This document shows positions 14,695 to 21,835 of a DNA stretch of 23,460 nt, in pieces (position 1 is the first letter of the stretch; the number at the start of each line of letters is the position of its first letter). This DNA is from Nonomuraea sp. (GTDB lineage Bacteria > Actinomycetota > Actinomycetes > Streptosporangiales > Streptosporangiaceae), in assembly GCA_013362835.1 (NCBI GenBank), contig JABFVJ010000246.1:1-23460 (forward strand), in the 5' to 3' direction. The notes beneath the pieces were generated by a model, which saw nothing but the letters and a program-made list of their open reading frames with translations, was not told where the DNA came from and made no database searches. The position numbers were made by a program, and so were the translations under genes.

Positions 14695-15081
14695 CTACTG
14701 GCCCACCTCGAACCAGACGGTCGTGCCCTCGGGGTCCAGCCGCACACCCCAGTCGACGGCCAGCTGCTCGACGAGCATCAGTCCGCGCCCGCCCAGGCTC
14801 TCCGGGCGGGGATAACGCCTGATCGGCGTGCCGTGGCCGGGATCGTGCACCTCGACGCGGATCGTGCCGTCCATCGCCGACAACGCCACGGTGACGCGCC
14901 CGCGCGAGCCGTGCTTGACCGCGTTGGTGACCAGCTCGCTCACCATCAGCTCGACGTCCTGGGCGGTGGCGATCGACTCGGTCTGGTCGGAGAGTGCCCG
15001 GCGGGCCCACCGTCGAGCGGCAGGAACTGACGAGGGCTCGCCGGGAAAGGAGCGCAGGCCGGCGTGGACGACGGTAAGCAT
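14695..15081 (-). CDS. RsbW-like ATP-binding protein (anti-sigma/serine kinase type)
   Basis: A 128-residue stand-alone HATPase_c_2 domain of the kind found in anti-sigma factors and in many actinobacterial single-domain regulators. It shows the N-box ELMVSELVTNAVKHG (Glu49, Asn53, His57), the G1 box HDPGHG (79-84) and the G2 box GGRGLMLVEQLA (97-108). Family members bind partner-switch proteins or sigma factors and may phosphorylate them on serine. The ATG at 15079-15081 follows GAGGAG by five bases; the longer open frame to 15162 lacks a ribosome site. It is followed three bases later by the FGE gene, and it is divergent from a degenerate kinase gene. The partner protein is not evident in the window. 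Confidence 0.88.
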   Translation of the reverse strand: MLTVVHAGLRSFPGEPSSVPAARRWARRALSDQTESIATAQDVELMVSELVTNAVKHGSRGRVTVALSAMDGTIRVEVHDPGHGTPIRRYPRPESLGGRGLMLVEQLAVDWGVRLDPEGTTVWFEVGQ

Positions 15082-15212
15082 CTGATCTCCTCGTGGGACC
15101 CGCAGCACCGTGCCGGCGAGGCTGCCCTGGGCCGCACCGGCACGGTTGCTCCCGTTAAGCACCTTGGGTGACGAGGCGTACCGGTGTCTATCCGTATCGA
15201 GGTCCGTAGGGC

Positions 15213-15233
15213 TACGTGATTTCCCTTCACGTA
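15213..15233. promoter_or_regulatory. Inverted repeat in divergent promoter region
   Basis: A perfect inverted repeat with 7-bp arms, TACGTGA and TCACGTA, is separated by seven bases (15220-15226). It lies 32 bases before the likely start of the kinase-like gene, in the 184-base divergent region. Position and symmetry suit an operator or a promoter-overlapping site, but the binding protein is unknown. The rest of 15082-15265 contains no gene that I can support. Confidence 0.35.
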
Positions 15234-15265
15234 CGGGGCGATACGTCGTTATGGTCGGAATCCTT

Positions 15266-16480
15266 ATGAACGGGGACTACGAACTGGCAGCCGTGCTCGG
15301 CAGGGGCGGACAGGGCGCGGCCTACCTCGGCAGGGCGGCCGACGGCTCATACGTGCAAGGGACCTCCCTGGAGGAACTGGTCCTCCGGGCCGGCCCCCTG
15401 GACGAGAACGGCCTGCACCGGCTGGCCCTCGCGACCGCCGGCGCGCTGGCCGAACTGCACCGCGCCGGGGTCGTCCACGGCGACCTGCGGCCCTCCAACG
15501 TCCTGGTCGCCACGGGCGGAGCGCGGGTGGCGGGCTACGACGTCCGCACCGACCTGCCGCCCGGGTGGTACGGCACGCCCGACTACCTGGCGCCCGAGCA
15601 GGTCGCCGGATACGCGCCGGGATACGCCTCCGACGTGTTCTCCTGGGCCGCCACGATGACCTGGGCCGCCACCGGGCAGCATCCCTTCGGCGGGGCCGAC
15701 GCGCAGGAGATGGCCTACCGCGTGGGGAACCTGCCCGCCGACCTGTCCCGCGTGCCGTTCGGCGTGCGGGTGGTGCTCGACCGGTGCCTGGCCAAGCAGC
15801 CGCAGCACCGGCCCACGGCGCAGGACGTGTCGGGCATGCTCGCGGGCGGCCGGCCCGGGTTCGTGCCGCATCAGGGCGGGCCCTCGCCGACGTTGCGCAT
15901 GCCGGTCCCCGAGACGCAGAGCGCGCCGCGCAAGAGCTCGGCCGGGCTCGTCGTGGCGCTAGTGCTGGGGCTGCTCGTCCTGGTCGGCGGGGGCGCCTTC
16001 GCCGCGGTCACCCTGACGGGCGGCAAGGATCCGGCGCCGCTCACCCACGTGCCCGTCACCGCCGAACCCTCGACGGCCGCCGCCGAGCCGACTTCCACAC
16101 CCGCTTCCTCGACAACTCCCTCGCCGGCTCCGGAGACCTCGGGGATCTCGGTGGCCGGCACGTGGACCGGCACCTACATGTGCAACCAGGGCAAGACCGC
16201 GCTCGAACTCACGATCACCGACGCGGGATCCGGCGAACTGGAGGCCACGTTCGCCTTCAAGGCCGACCCCAGCAACCCCGACGTGCCCTCCGGCTCCTTC
16301 GCCATGCGCGGCCGCCTGACCGGCCCCGTCCTGGAGCTGACCGGCGACCGCTGGATCGACCAGCCGGGCGAGTACCTCATGGTCGACCTGAAGGCGGCGA
16401 TCGAGGGCGACAAGCCCACCGCGATCAGGGGGATCGTCGACTCCGACGGGTGCAGCACCTTCGAGGTGCGCCGCCGATGA
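15266..16480 (+). CDS. Degenerate serine/threonine kinase-like membrane protein (probable pseudokinase) with extracellular domain
   Basis: A 404-residue protein from ATG 15266 (an in-frame ATG at 15251 would add five residues). It starts like an actinobacterial Hanks kinase (GDYELAAVLGRGGQGAAYLGRAADGSYV) but then jumps to QGTSLEELVLRAGPL, which normally follows the hinge. About 55 residues with the catalytic beta-3 Lys and helix-C Glu are missing. The catalytic loop is HGDLRPSNVLV (HRD altered, Asp kept, Lys replaced by Arg), and the DFG triad is lost (ARVAGYDVRT). The C-lobe is otherwise good (YGTPDYLAPEQVAGY, SDVFSWAATM, HRPTAQDV). One membrane helix follows (about 226-250), then a Thr/Pro/Ser linker and an extracellular domain opening GTWTGTYMCNQGKTALELTI with a Cys pair. 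ATP-dependent phosphotransfer is unlikely. It overlaps the next gene by four bases. Confidence 0.85.
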   Translation: MNGDYELAAVLGRGGQGAAYLGRAADGSYVQGTSLEELVLRAGPLDENGLHRLALATAGALAELHRAGVVHGDLRPSNVLVATGGARVAGYDVRTDLPPGWYGTPDYLAPEQVAGYAPGYASDVFSWAATMTWAATGQHPFGGADAQEMAYRVGNLPADLSRVPFGVRVVLDRCLAKQPQHRPTAQDVSGMLAGGRPGFVPHQGGPSPTLRMPVPETQSAPRKSSAGLVVALVLGLLVLVGGGAFAAVTLTGGKDPAPLTHVPVTAEPSTAAAEPTSTPASSTTPSPAPETSGISVAGTWTGTYMCNQGKTALELTITDAGSGELEATFAFKADPSNPDVPSGSFAMRGRLTGPVLELTGDRWIDQPGEYLMVDLKAAIEGDKPTAIRGIVDSDGCSTFEVRRR

Positions 16481-17259
16481 CGGATCCCGCCGCCGACCGG
16501 CGGGTGCCGTTCTTCCGCTGGGCGTGCGTGGTGCTGGCCGGCGCGATCGTGCTCAACCTGGCCTCGGGGCCCGCCGCCGTCGCCACGCGCCAGGCCGACC
16601 CGCTGCTCACGGCGGTCGCGCGCTCGGCCGTACGGCTGCAGCCGTACGGGAGGTTCTTCCACCTGCGCACGGTCTCCACCCAGACCTTCGACATGGGCGG
16701 CTACCGGCTGGTGCGCGCCTTCCGCGTCGACCGTGTTCACGACCTGCAGAACGGCAAGTACTCCGAGCAGGCCTTCCCCGCCCGGCTGCGGCCCGCCACG
16801 GTCGCCGACGCGACGGCCTGGGACCAGGCGGGCAGGCCCATCCCCGCCGAGGTCGGCAAGGTCAGGCGGCTGCGTGATCCGGCCACCAGGCGATGGCGGC
16901 ACCATGAGGGCTGGTTCATCGGCTTCACCGGGCTCGACTCCGCGCAACTGCGCGAGCTCGACCCGAACGACGAGGCGCTGCGCAGGTGGGTCGACGAGGC
17001 CGCGCTCGACCTGGTGCGCGCGCCCATCTCGCCCGCGCTGCGGGCCCGCGTCTACGGCGTGCTGGCCGTGACGCCCGGCGTGCGGGCCGAGCGGGCGGAA
17101 CTCGGCGGGCGCCAGGCGCTGCGGGTGAGCGTGGGCGGCCAGAGCTTCTGGCTCGACCTCCGCACCGGCGCCTACCTGGGGACGGACTCGGTGCGCGTCG
17201 AGGTGATGGAGTTCACCGACGTGGCGCCGGAGTTCGTCGACCCGGCGACGCTGGTGTGA
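16477..17259 (+). CDS. Membrane-anchored protein of unknown function coupled to the kinase-like gene
   Basis: A 260-residue protein with a single hydrophobic segment near residues 13-35 (signal anchor or uncleaved signal), the rest predicted outside. There are no recognised catalytic motifs. The C-terminal half (DEALRRWVDEAALDLVRAPISPALRARVYGVLAVTPGV, then a beta-rich end with FWLDLRTGAYLG) resembles in layout the actinobacterial CU044_5270-type membrane proteins; this is a tentative comparison from memory. The ATG at 16477 overlaps the kinase-like gene stop as ATGA, so translation is probably coupled and the two may act together at the cell surface. The open frame extends far upstream, but that part is a shadow of the kinase-like gene. 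It is convergent with the HxlR gene, four bases away. Confidence 0.8.
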   Translation: MTDPAADRRVPFFRWACVVLAGAIVLNLASGPAAVATRQADPLLTAVARSAVRLQPYGRFFHLRTVSTQTFDMGGYRLVRAFRVDRVHDLQNGKYSEQAFPARLRPATVADATAWDQAGRPIPAEVGKVRRLRDPATRRWRHHEGWFIGFTGLDSAQLRELDPNDEALRRWVDEAALDLVRAPISPALRARVYGVLAVTPGVRAERAELGGRQALRVSVGGQSFWLDLRTGAYLGTDSVRVEVMEFTDVAPEFVDPATLV

Positions 17260-17263
17260 CCAC

Positions 17264-17899
17264 TCAGGCGCGGGCGGCCTCCGGCAGGGGGAAGAGCGTC
17301 AGGAAACGCGCCACCACGCCCGTGGGGTCGTCGGCCGGGCATGGCCCGTCGTCCCACAACGCGGCGGCGAGCGTGTCGGGGTCGGTGTCGAGCACGGCGT
17401 CGGCCGGGGGGCTCTCGTCGCGGGTGACGGTGAGCCCGCCGTCGTCGACGCGGACACGGAAGTGGTGCTCGCCCAGGTGGAGGGCGATCGTCGCGGTGTA
17501 GCCGCGGGCCGCCCCCGGGTCGAACAACGCCTTCAGTGACAGCACGAGCGAGTCGGCGCCGATGGGCGCGTCCCTGCGCAGGGCGGGGGAGCGGCTGCTC
17601 CAGCGGCCGAGCTGGATGACGATGGGTTCGAGCTCGCGGCCCCATGCGGTCAGCTCGTAGACCCAGGAGGCGGCCGGGGGCGCCAGCTTGCGCCGTCGTA
17701 CGACCCCGGAGTCGCCGAGCTCGCGCAGCCGCTGGGTCAGCATGTCGGCGCTGGCCCCGCGCAGGCCGGCGCGCAGGTCGGTGAACCGTTTGGGGCCGAG
17801 CAGGAGCTCGCGCACGATCAGCAGCGCCCACCGCTCGCCCAGCAGGTCGAGCCCGTGGGCCACCGCGCACCCGTCGTCGTACTTCCTCCTGCCGGTCAT
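17264..17899 (-). CDS. HxlR-family transcriptional regulator with C-terminal SCP2-like domain
   Basis: A 211-residue regulator. Residues 10-100 are a winged helix of HxlR type: CAVAHGLDLLGERWALLIVRELLLGPKRFTDLRAGL (with the N-terminal Cys11 common in the family), then LTQRLRELGDSGVVRRRKL and YELTAWGRELEPI. Residues of about 118-205 form an extra domain (ALFDPGAARGYTATIALHLGEHHFRVRVDDGGL to LWDDG) that resembles a sterol-carrier-like fold often fused to such regulators. The ATG at 17897-17899 is divergent from the tautomerase gene with a 56-base AT-rich region between. By analogy it probably represses itself and the divergent gene and responds to thiol-reactive or aromatic electrophiles; this is inference. 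Confidence 0.88.
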   Translation of the reverse strand: MTGRRKYDDGCAVAHGLDLLGERWALLIVRELLLGPKRFTDLRAGLRGASADMLTQRLRELGDSGVVRRRKLAPPAASWVYELTAWGRELEPIVIQLGRWSSRSPALRRDAPIGADSLVLSLKALFDPGAARGYTATIALHLGEHHFRVRVDDGGLTVTRDESPPADAVLDTDPDTLAAALWDDGPCPADDPTGVVARFLTLFPLPEAARA

Positions 17900-17955
17900 G
17901 ACTCCATCTTACTTGATGGTTGTTTTTTCCAACTACATAGTTTTAGTATCCGACC
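17900..17955 (+). promoter_or_regulatory. Divergent promoter between HxlR regulator and tautomerase
   Basis: This 56-base stretch is strikingly AT-rich against its surroundings. For the plus strand, TTGTTT (17920-17925) and TAGTAT (17944-17949) with an 18-base spacer form a plausible -35/-10 pair. The -10 ends only six bases before the tautomerase ATG, so the transcript would be leaderless or nearly so. An imperfect symmetry around GGTTG-TTTTTT-CCAAC (17918-17934) lies over the -35 and may be the regulator site. Confidence 0.55.
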
Positions 17956-18324
17956 ATGCCACAGATACTGATCGAGGCGCCCACCGGCATCGGCGAGGGC
18001 GCCAAGCAGCAGATGATGAAGCGGATCACCGAAGCGGTGGACACCGCCTTCAGCCAGCCCGACGTACGGATCTGGCTGCGGGAGTACCCGCCGGGCAACG
18101 TCGCCCAGGACGGCAGGATCGGCGCGGAGCCCGTGCGCCCGCTCTGCTTCCTGGAGGTGCCCGAGTTATCCGACCTCGACGCCAAGAAGGAGATGGTGGG
18201 GCTCATCCACGCCGCCATCGCCGAGGGCTACGAGGGGCTGGCCAACACCGACGAGACCCTCATCCTGATGAACCACTACCCGCTGGAGAACGCCGGATGG
18301 GCCGGGCGGCTCATGGCGGAATAA
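17956..18324 (+). CDS. Tautomerase superfamily protein
   Basis: A 122-residue protein beginning MPQILIEAPTGIGEGAKQQMMKRITEAVDTAF. Pro2 would become the N-terminal catalytic proline once Met is removed, and the first beta-alpha unit matches the 4-oxalocrotonate tautomerase fold; the length fits a double-unit member. DVRIWLREYPPGNVAQDG and ETLILMNHYPLEN form the later strands. Substrates of relatives include keto-enol acids and haloacrylates; none can be assigned here. It is divergent from an HxlR regulator, a frequent pairing for small detoxifying enzymes, and lies 62 bases before an LLM oxidoreductase gene. A rare TTA leucine codon occurs at 18166-18168. Confidence 0.85.
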   Translation: MPQILIEAPTGIGEGAKQQMMKRITEAVDTAFSQPDVRIWLREYPPGNVAQDGRIGAEPVRPLCFLEVPELSDLDAKKEMVGLIHAAIAEGYEGLANTDETLILMNHYPLENAGWAGRLMAE

Positions 18325-18386
18325 GCGGACATGCCGTCCGGTTGCCGCTGATGTCGTGATCGATACGTCGTGGAAGGACGTGAGTC

Positions 18387-19412
18387 GTGGACATCGGCAT
18401 CGTGTTCGGCAGCCTGACCCCTCCGGAGCACCTGGCGGAGGGAGCGGCACTGGCGGAACGGCTGGGCTTCGGCGAGGTGTGGTTCTCCGAGGACTGCTTC
18501 TTCACCGGCGGGCTGTCGGGGCTGACGCAGTTACTCGAGGCCACCGAGACCGTTCCCGCGGGGCTCGGCCTGGCCAGCGTGATGACCAGGCATCCCGCCA
18601 TCCTGGCCATGGAGCTGGCCGGCCTCGCCAGGACCCACCCCGGGCGGGTGCGCGCCGCCGTCGGCCTGGGCAACAGCCACTGGCTGCGGCAGATGGGGCT
18701 GCTGCCGCCGCGCCCGCTCACCGCGGTCGTCGAGACCTTCGACGTGCTGCGCGAGCTCCTCGACGGGCGCGGCGTCGACCGGCACACCGGCACCCACGAG
18801 TTCAACGGGGTCCGGCTCGACTTCCCGCCGGAGCGGCCGCCGCAGTTGTGGATCGGGGCGGTCAACGAGCGTGCCCTGCGCGCCGCCGGGGCCAGGGCCG
18901 ACGGCATCCTGCTGTCGGTCCTGTCCGGCCCGTCCTACATCGCGTGGGCGAGCAAAACGGCCGGGTCCGGGGCGGCGGAGGCAGGGTCCGGGAATGCGGC
19001 CGGGTTCGGTTCCGCGGGGGCGGGCCGTACCGCGGGCGCCGCCGGGGGCCGGGGCGGGCGGATCACCGCCTTCGTGCTCGCCTCCATCGCCGACGACGGG
19101 CAGCAGGCCAGGGACTCCGTGCGCGACGCGGTCGGCTTCTTCCTCAAGGCCGAGGCGCACACCGCCCTGGTCGGCCGCTCGCGATACGGCGCCGAGATCC
19201 GGCAGCGTGTGGCGGCGCTGGCCGCAGACGAACCGCTCGCCGTCGAGGACAAGTGGATCGACGAGTTCGCCGCCGCCGGCACGCCCGGCGAGGTCGGGCA
19301 GCGGCTCCAAGCCCTGCTCGACGCGGGCGCCGACTCGCTCGGGCTGTGGTTGTTCCCGCCCGACCGCCTGGCCGACCAGCTCCACCGGGCCTCGGCGTTC
19401 CTCACTTCCTGA
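18387..19412 (+). CDS. LLM-class F420/flavin-dependent oxidoreductase with repetitive insertion
   Basis: A 341-residue TIM-barrel oxidoreductase of the luciferase-like family. MDIGIVFGS is the first strand, followed by AAALAERLGFGEVWFSED, a GLASVMTRHPAILAMELAGLARTHPGRVRAAVGLGNS core and LWIGAVNERALRAAGARADGILLS. Members oxidise or reduce varied substrates with F420 or FMN; neither cofactor nor substrate can be fixed here. Residues of about 191-225 are a Gly/Ala/Ser-rich stretch with tandem-repeat character, inserted between the helix SYIAWASK and the strand ITAFVLAS. The GTG at 18387 follows GGAAGGA. A TTA leucine codon lies at 18531-18533. The last 11 bases overlap the convergent transporter gene. 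Confidence 0.88.
   Translation: MDIGIVFGSLTPPEHLAEGAALAERLGFGEVWFSEDCFFTGGLSGLTQLLEATETVPAGLGLASVMTRHPAILAMELAGLARTHPGRVRAAVGLGNSHWLRQMGLLPPRPLTAVVETFDVLRELLDGRGVDRHTGTHEFNGVRLDFPPERPPQLWIGAVNERALRAAGARADGILLSVLSGPSYIAWASKTAGSGAAEAGSGNAAGFGSAGAGRTAGAAGGRGGRITAFVLASIADDGQQARDSVRDAVGFFLKAEAHTALVGRSRYGAEIRQRVAALAADEPLAVEDKWIDEFAAAGTPGEVGQRLQALLDAGADSLGLWLFPPDRLADQLHRASAFLTS
18955..19061 (+). repeat. In-frame minisatellite-like repeat in the LLM oxidoreductase gene
   Basis: Three imperfect copies of GGGTCCGG/GGGTTCGG start at 18963, 18984 and 19002 (spacings 21 and 18 bases). They encode units like AGSGAAE, AGSGNA and AGFGSA, followed by a Gly/Arg-rich tail. Spacings are multiples of three, so copy number can vary without breaking the frame. 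The stretch looks like a flexible loop added to an otherwise ordinary enzyme. Confidence 0.6.
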
Positions 19413-19818
19413 TCAGGGGCAGGCACAGCCCGGCGAGCACCAGGGCCACCCCGGCGAGGCGGAGCGGCGAGGGGAGCGCCGCCTGCCGTACGCAGTCGAT
19501 CACCACGGCCGACAGCACCTGGCCGGCGATCACCAGGACGGCGGCGCTCATCGCCCCGAGCCGGGGGAAGACGTAGCTGTTGACCGCCACGAACAGCGCC
19601 CCGAACACGCCGCCCGCGTAGGCGGCGAGCGGAACCCGCGTGACGTCGGGCCAGAGCCGCATGACCAGCAGCACCGCGCTGAGGAAGGCCAGCCCGACGA
19701 CGTGGTTCCAGACCGATGCGGCGAAGGCGCCCCTGCGGGTGCTGAGCCGGCCGTTGATCGTACGGCTCACGCCGATGAGCAGGCCGTTGCTCAGGGCCAG
19801 GACGACGAAGAACAGCAC
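19402..19818 (-). CDS. YdcZ/DUF606-type small membrane transporter, second of a pair
   Basis: A 138-residue protein of about five membrane helices. LFFVVLALSNGLLIGVSRTINGRLS is typical of the YdcZ/DUF606 group of the drug/metabolite transporter superfamily, and the length of about 140 is standard for these half-size proteins. GALFVAVNSYVFPRLGAMSAAVLVIAGQVLSA is the second conserved block. The GTG at 19816-19818 lies three bases after the stop of a second DUF606 gene, so both are probably made together and may pair. The 3' end overlaps the convergent LLM gene by 11 bases. The transported compound is unknown. Confidence 0.85.
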   Translation of the reverse strand: MLFFVVLALSNGLLIGVSRTINGRLSTRRGAFAASVWNHVVGLAFLSAVLLVMRLWPDVTRVPLAAYAGGVFGALFVAVNSYVFPRLGAMSAAVLVIAGQVLSAVVIDCVRQAALPSPLRLAGVALVLAGLCLPLIRK

Positions 19819-19821
19819 GCG

Positions 19822-20259
19822 TCACGCCCCGAGCACGATCAGCACGGCGCCGGACAACACGCACCCGGCGACGGCGAGGTCGGTGCCGGTGATCGGGCGT
19901 CTGGGGGTGTCGAGGAGGCCGAGATGGTCGGAGACGGCACCGAAGATCACCTGGCCGGTGAGCATCAGCGCGATGGTGCCTGACAGGGCGAGCTCGCTGT
20001 TGACCGCGACGGCCGACAGGACCACGACCAGCGCGCCGGGGATGCCGCCCAGGTAGTACCAGAGCGGCGTCCTGCCCTCGGGCGTGGCGGCACGCGGGGT
20101 GACGAGCAGGAGCAGCAGGGCGACGACGGCGCCGATGCCGTGCGCGGCCCAGGAGGCGAACACCGCGCCGGTGTGCTGGGCGAGCACGGCGTTGCTCAGG
20201 GTCATGAGCGTGAGCAGCACACCGGCCGCCATCGCGAGCAACCCCGTCGTCAGACGCAT
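19822..20259 (-). CDS. YdcZ/DUF606-type small membrane transporter, first of a pair
   Basis: A 145-residue protein of about five membrane helices, of the same family as the following gene: MRLTTGLLAMAAGVLLTLMTLSNAVLAQHTGAVFASW parallels the start of the partner, and YYLGGIPGALVVVLSAVAVNSELALSGTIALMLTGQVIFG parallels its middle block. The ATG at 20257-20259 follows GAGAGGG. It begins nine bases after the stop of a frameshifted LLM monooxygenase gene, suggesting one operon. Two adjacent, related half-transporters often insert in opposite orientation and form a heterodimer; that arrangement is inferred, not shown. Confidence 0.85.
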   Translation of the reverse strand: MRLTTGLLAMAAGVLLTLMTLSNAVLAQHTGAVFASWAAHGIGAVVALLLLLVTPRAATPEGRTPLWYYLGGIPGALVVVLSAVAVNSELALSGTIALMLTGQVIFGAVSDHLGLLDTPRRPITGTDLAVAGCVLSGAVLIVLGA

Positions 20260-20268
20260 GACACCCTC

Positions 20269-21313
20269 TCATCGCAGCAGGGGCAGCAACTGCTCGCCCT
20301 GACGCTTGATCTCCGGCAGGTAGGGCGTGTCGGAGAGCACGAAGTGGGTGATGCCGAGCGCCTGGTACTGGCGCAGTGACCTGGCCACGTCATCCGCCGA
20401 GCCGACCAGCCACGTGGTGCCCGCGCCGCCACCGCCGACCTTACCCGGCGTGGTGTAGAGGTTGTCGTCGAGCACCTCGCCCCGGGCGGCGAGGTCGAGC
20501 AGGCGCTGCTGGCCGACGGCGGGCTGCCTGAGCGGGTCGCGCGCGATGCCGCCCCTGGCCATCTCCTCGACCTTGGCCTCGGCGTCGGCCCAGGCCTGCT
20601 CGGTGGTGTCGCGCACCAGCGTGGTGATCCGCAGCCCGAACTCCAGCGGCGCGTGCTCGCGCCCGAGCTTCTCGGCGAGGTTCCTCAGCCGGTCGATGCG
20701 CTCGGCGACGCCGTCGAGGGGCTCGCCCCAGAAGAGCTGCACGTCGGCCTCGGTGGCCGAGACCCGCTCTGCGGCCTCTGAGGCGCCGCCGAAGTAGAGC
20801 CTGGGGTGGCCGTGCTCCAGGCGCGGCACGACGGTGGAGCCGGTGACGCCGAAGTGCTCGCCCTCGTAGGTGACGTTCTCCTCGGTCCACAACCTGCGGA
20901 CGAGCTGCAGGAACTCCTTGGTGCGCGCGTAGCGGTCGGCCTGGCCTCCCTCGCTGTCGCCGTACGCGGCCAGGTTGTCCTTGCCCGACACGATGTTGAC
21001 CAGCACGCGCCCGCCGGTGAGGTGGTGCAGGGTGGCGGCGGCGGAGGCGAAGTTGGCCGGGTGCCAGTAGCCCGGCCTGATGGCGATGAGCGGGCGGAAG
21101 GTCCTGGTCTGCGCGGCCAGCGCGGCGGCGACCGTGAACGTGTCGGGGCGTCCCCATCCGGTGCCGATGAGCGCCCCGCCCCATCCGTGCTCTTCCAGGG
21201 CCTTGGCGTGGGTGGTGAGGGTGTCGAGCGAGTTGTGGTCGGTCACGACGTCGTCGCCCCCGGTGACCGGGCTGGGCTTGGTTCGGGATGTACCAGAGGA
21301 ACTCGTGGCTCAT
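20269..21313 (-). pseudogene. LLM-class flavin-dependent monooxygenase (alkanesulfonate monooxygenase-like), frameshifted near the 5' end
   Basis: The main frame (20269-21246) encodes 325 residues of a luciferase-like monooxygenase close to the SsuD group: DHNSLDTLTTHAKALEEHGW, GTGWGRPDTFTVAAALAAQT, LIAIRPGYWHPANFASAAATL, GGRVLVNIVSGKDN and YARTKEFLQLVRRLWTEENV are all typical. The expected N-terminus (MSHEFLWYIPNQAQPGHRG) exists in another frame from ATG 21311-21313. The two join at a run of five G (plus-strand ccccc at 21257-21261); with four G the protein would read through as HRGDDVVTDHN. As it stands, the first barrel strand is lost unless translation starts at the GTG at 21244-21246, for which the G run could act as ribosome site. 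It may be a true mutation, a slippage site or a sequencing error. It heads the operon with two DUF606 transporters. Confidence 0.78.
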
Positions 21314-21321
21314 GCCATAAA

Positions 21322-21384
21322 ACCTACTCTTCATGTAGGTAATGTGTAAATCTACTGGATTTAGATCCTTAGCAGAGCTAATAT
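21322..21384 (+). promoter_or_regulatory. Divergent regulatory region with three inverted repeats before the MarR gene
   Basis: Three perfect inverted repeats lie in a short AT-rich region: 21322-21340 (6-bp arms ACCTAC/GTAGGT, 7-base spacer), 21350-21366 (ATCTA/TAGAT, 7-base spacer) and 21369-21381 (TTAGC/GCTAA, 3-base spacer). The last overlaps a good -10 box, TAATAT at 21379-21384, with TGGATT at 21356-21361 as a possible -35 (17-base spacer). The -10 ends seven bases before the MarR ATG, implying a leaderless transcript. The repeat at the -10 is a likely MarR autorepression site. Confidence 0.6.
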
Positions 21385-21391
21385 TCCGAGC

Positions 21392-21835
21392 ATGGTGGCA
21401 GAGGAGTTGCCCGGGGTGCTGGCCGGCATCCATCGCCTCGTGCGCAGGCGCCTGAGGCGCGACCTGCCCGGACCCCGGCTGCGCGGCGCCGAGGTCGAGC
21501 TGCTGCACCTGGTCTCCGCCAGGCCCGGCATCGGGGTGTCGGCCGCCGCCACGTCGCTCTACCTGGCGGGCAACTCGGTGTCGACCCTCGTCAACAAGCT
21601 CACCGCCGCCGGGCTGCTGCACCGCGAGACCAGCGACGCCGACCGGCGCTCGGCCAGGCTGCTGATCACGCCGCAGGCCGAGGCCCGGCTACGCGACTGG
21701 GAGGCGCGCCGCGCCGCGCTGGTCAGAGACCAGGTCGTACGGCTCAGCGACGACGACAGGGCGGCGCTCCAAGCCGCACTCCCCGCCCTGCAGCGACTCG
21801 CCGACGGACTGCGCGACGAGATGGAGGCGACGTGA
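21392..21835 (+). CDS. MarR-family transcriptional regulator
   Basis: A 147-residue winged-helix regulator. The DNA-binding part spans about residues 30-100: EVELLHLVSARPGIGVSAAATSL, then the recognition helix region AGNSVSTLVNKLTAAGLLHRE, then the wing SDADRRSARLLIT. Helices at both ends (LAGIHRLVRRRLR; DDRAALQAALPALQRLADGL) make the dimer interface. The start at 21392 is next to a strong -10 and so is probably leaderless. Its stop overlaps the ABC ATPase start as GTGA, so it is co-translated with the exporter genes. By analogy with similar MarR-ABC operons it likely represses this operon until a drug-like ligand binds. Confidence 0.9.
   Translation: MVAEELPGVLAGIHRLVRRRLRRDLPGPRLRGAEVELLHLVSARPGIGVSAAATSLYLAGNSVSTLVNKLTAAGLLHRETSDADRRSARLLITPQAEARLRDWEARRAALVRDQVVRLSDDDRAALQAALPALQRLADGLRDEMEAT

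Noticed and set aside
18326..18340. Short hairpin CGGAC/GTCCG after the tautomerase stop
   Set aside because: Only five base pairs with no T-run; it is not distinguishable from chance in GC-rich DNA.
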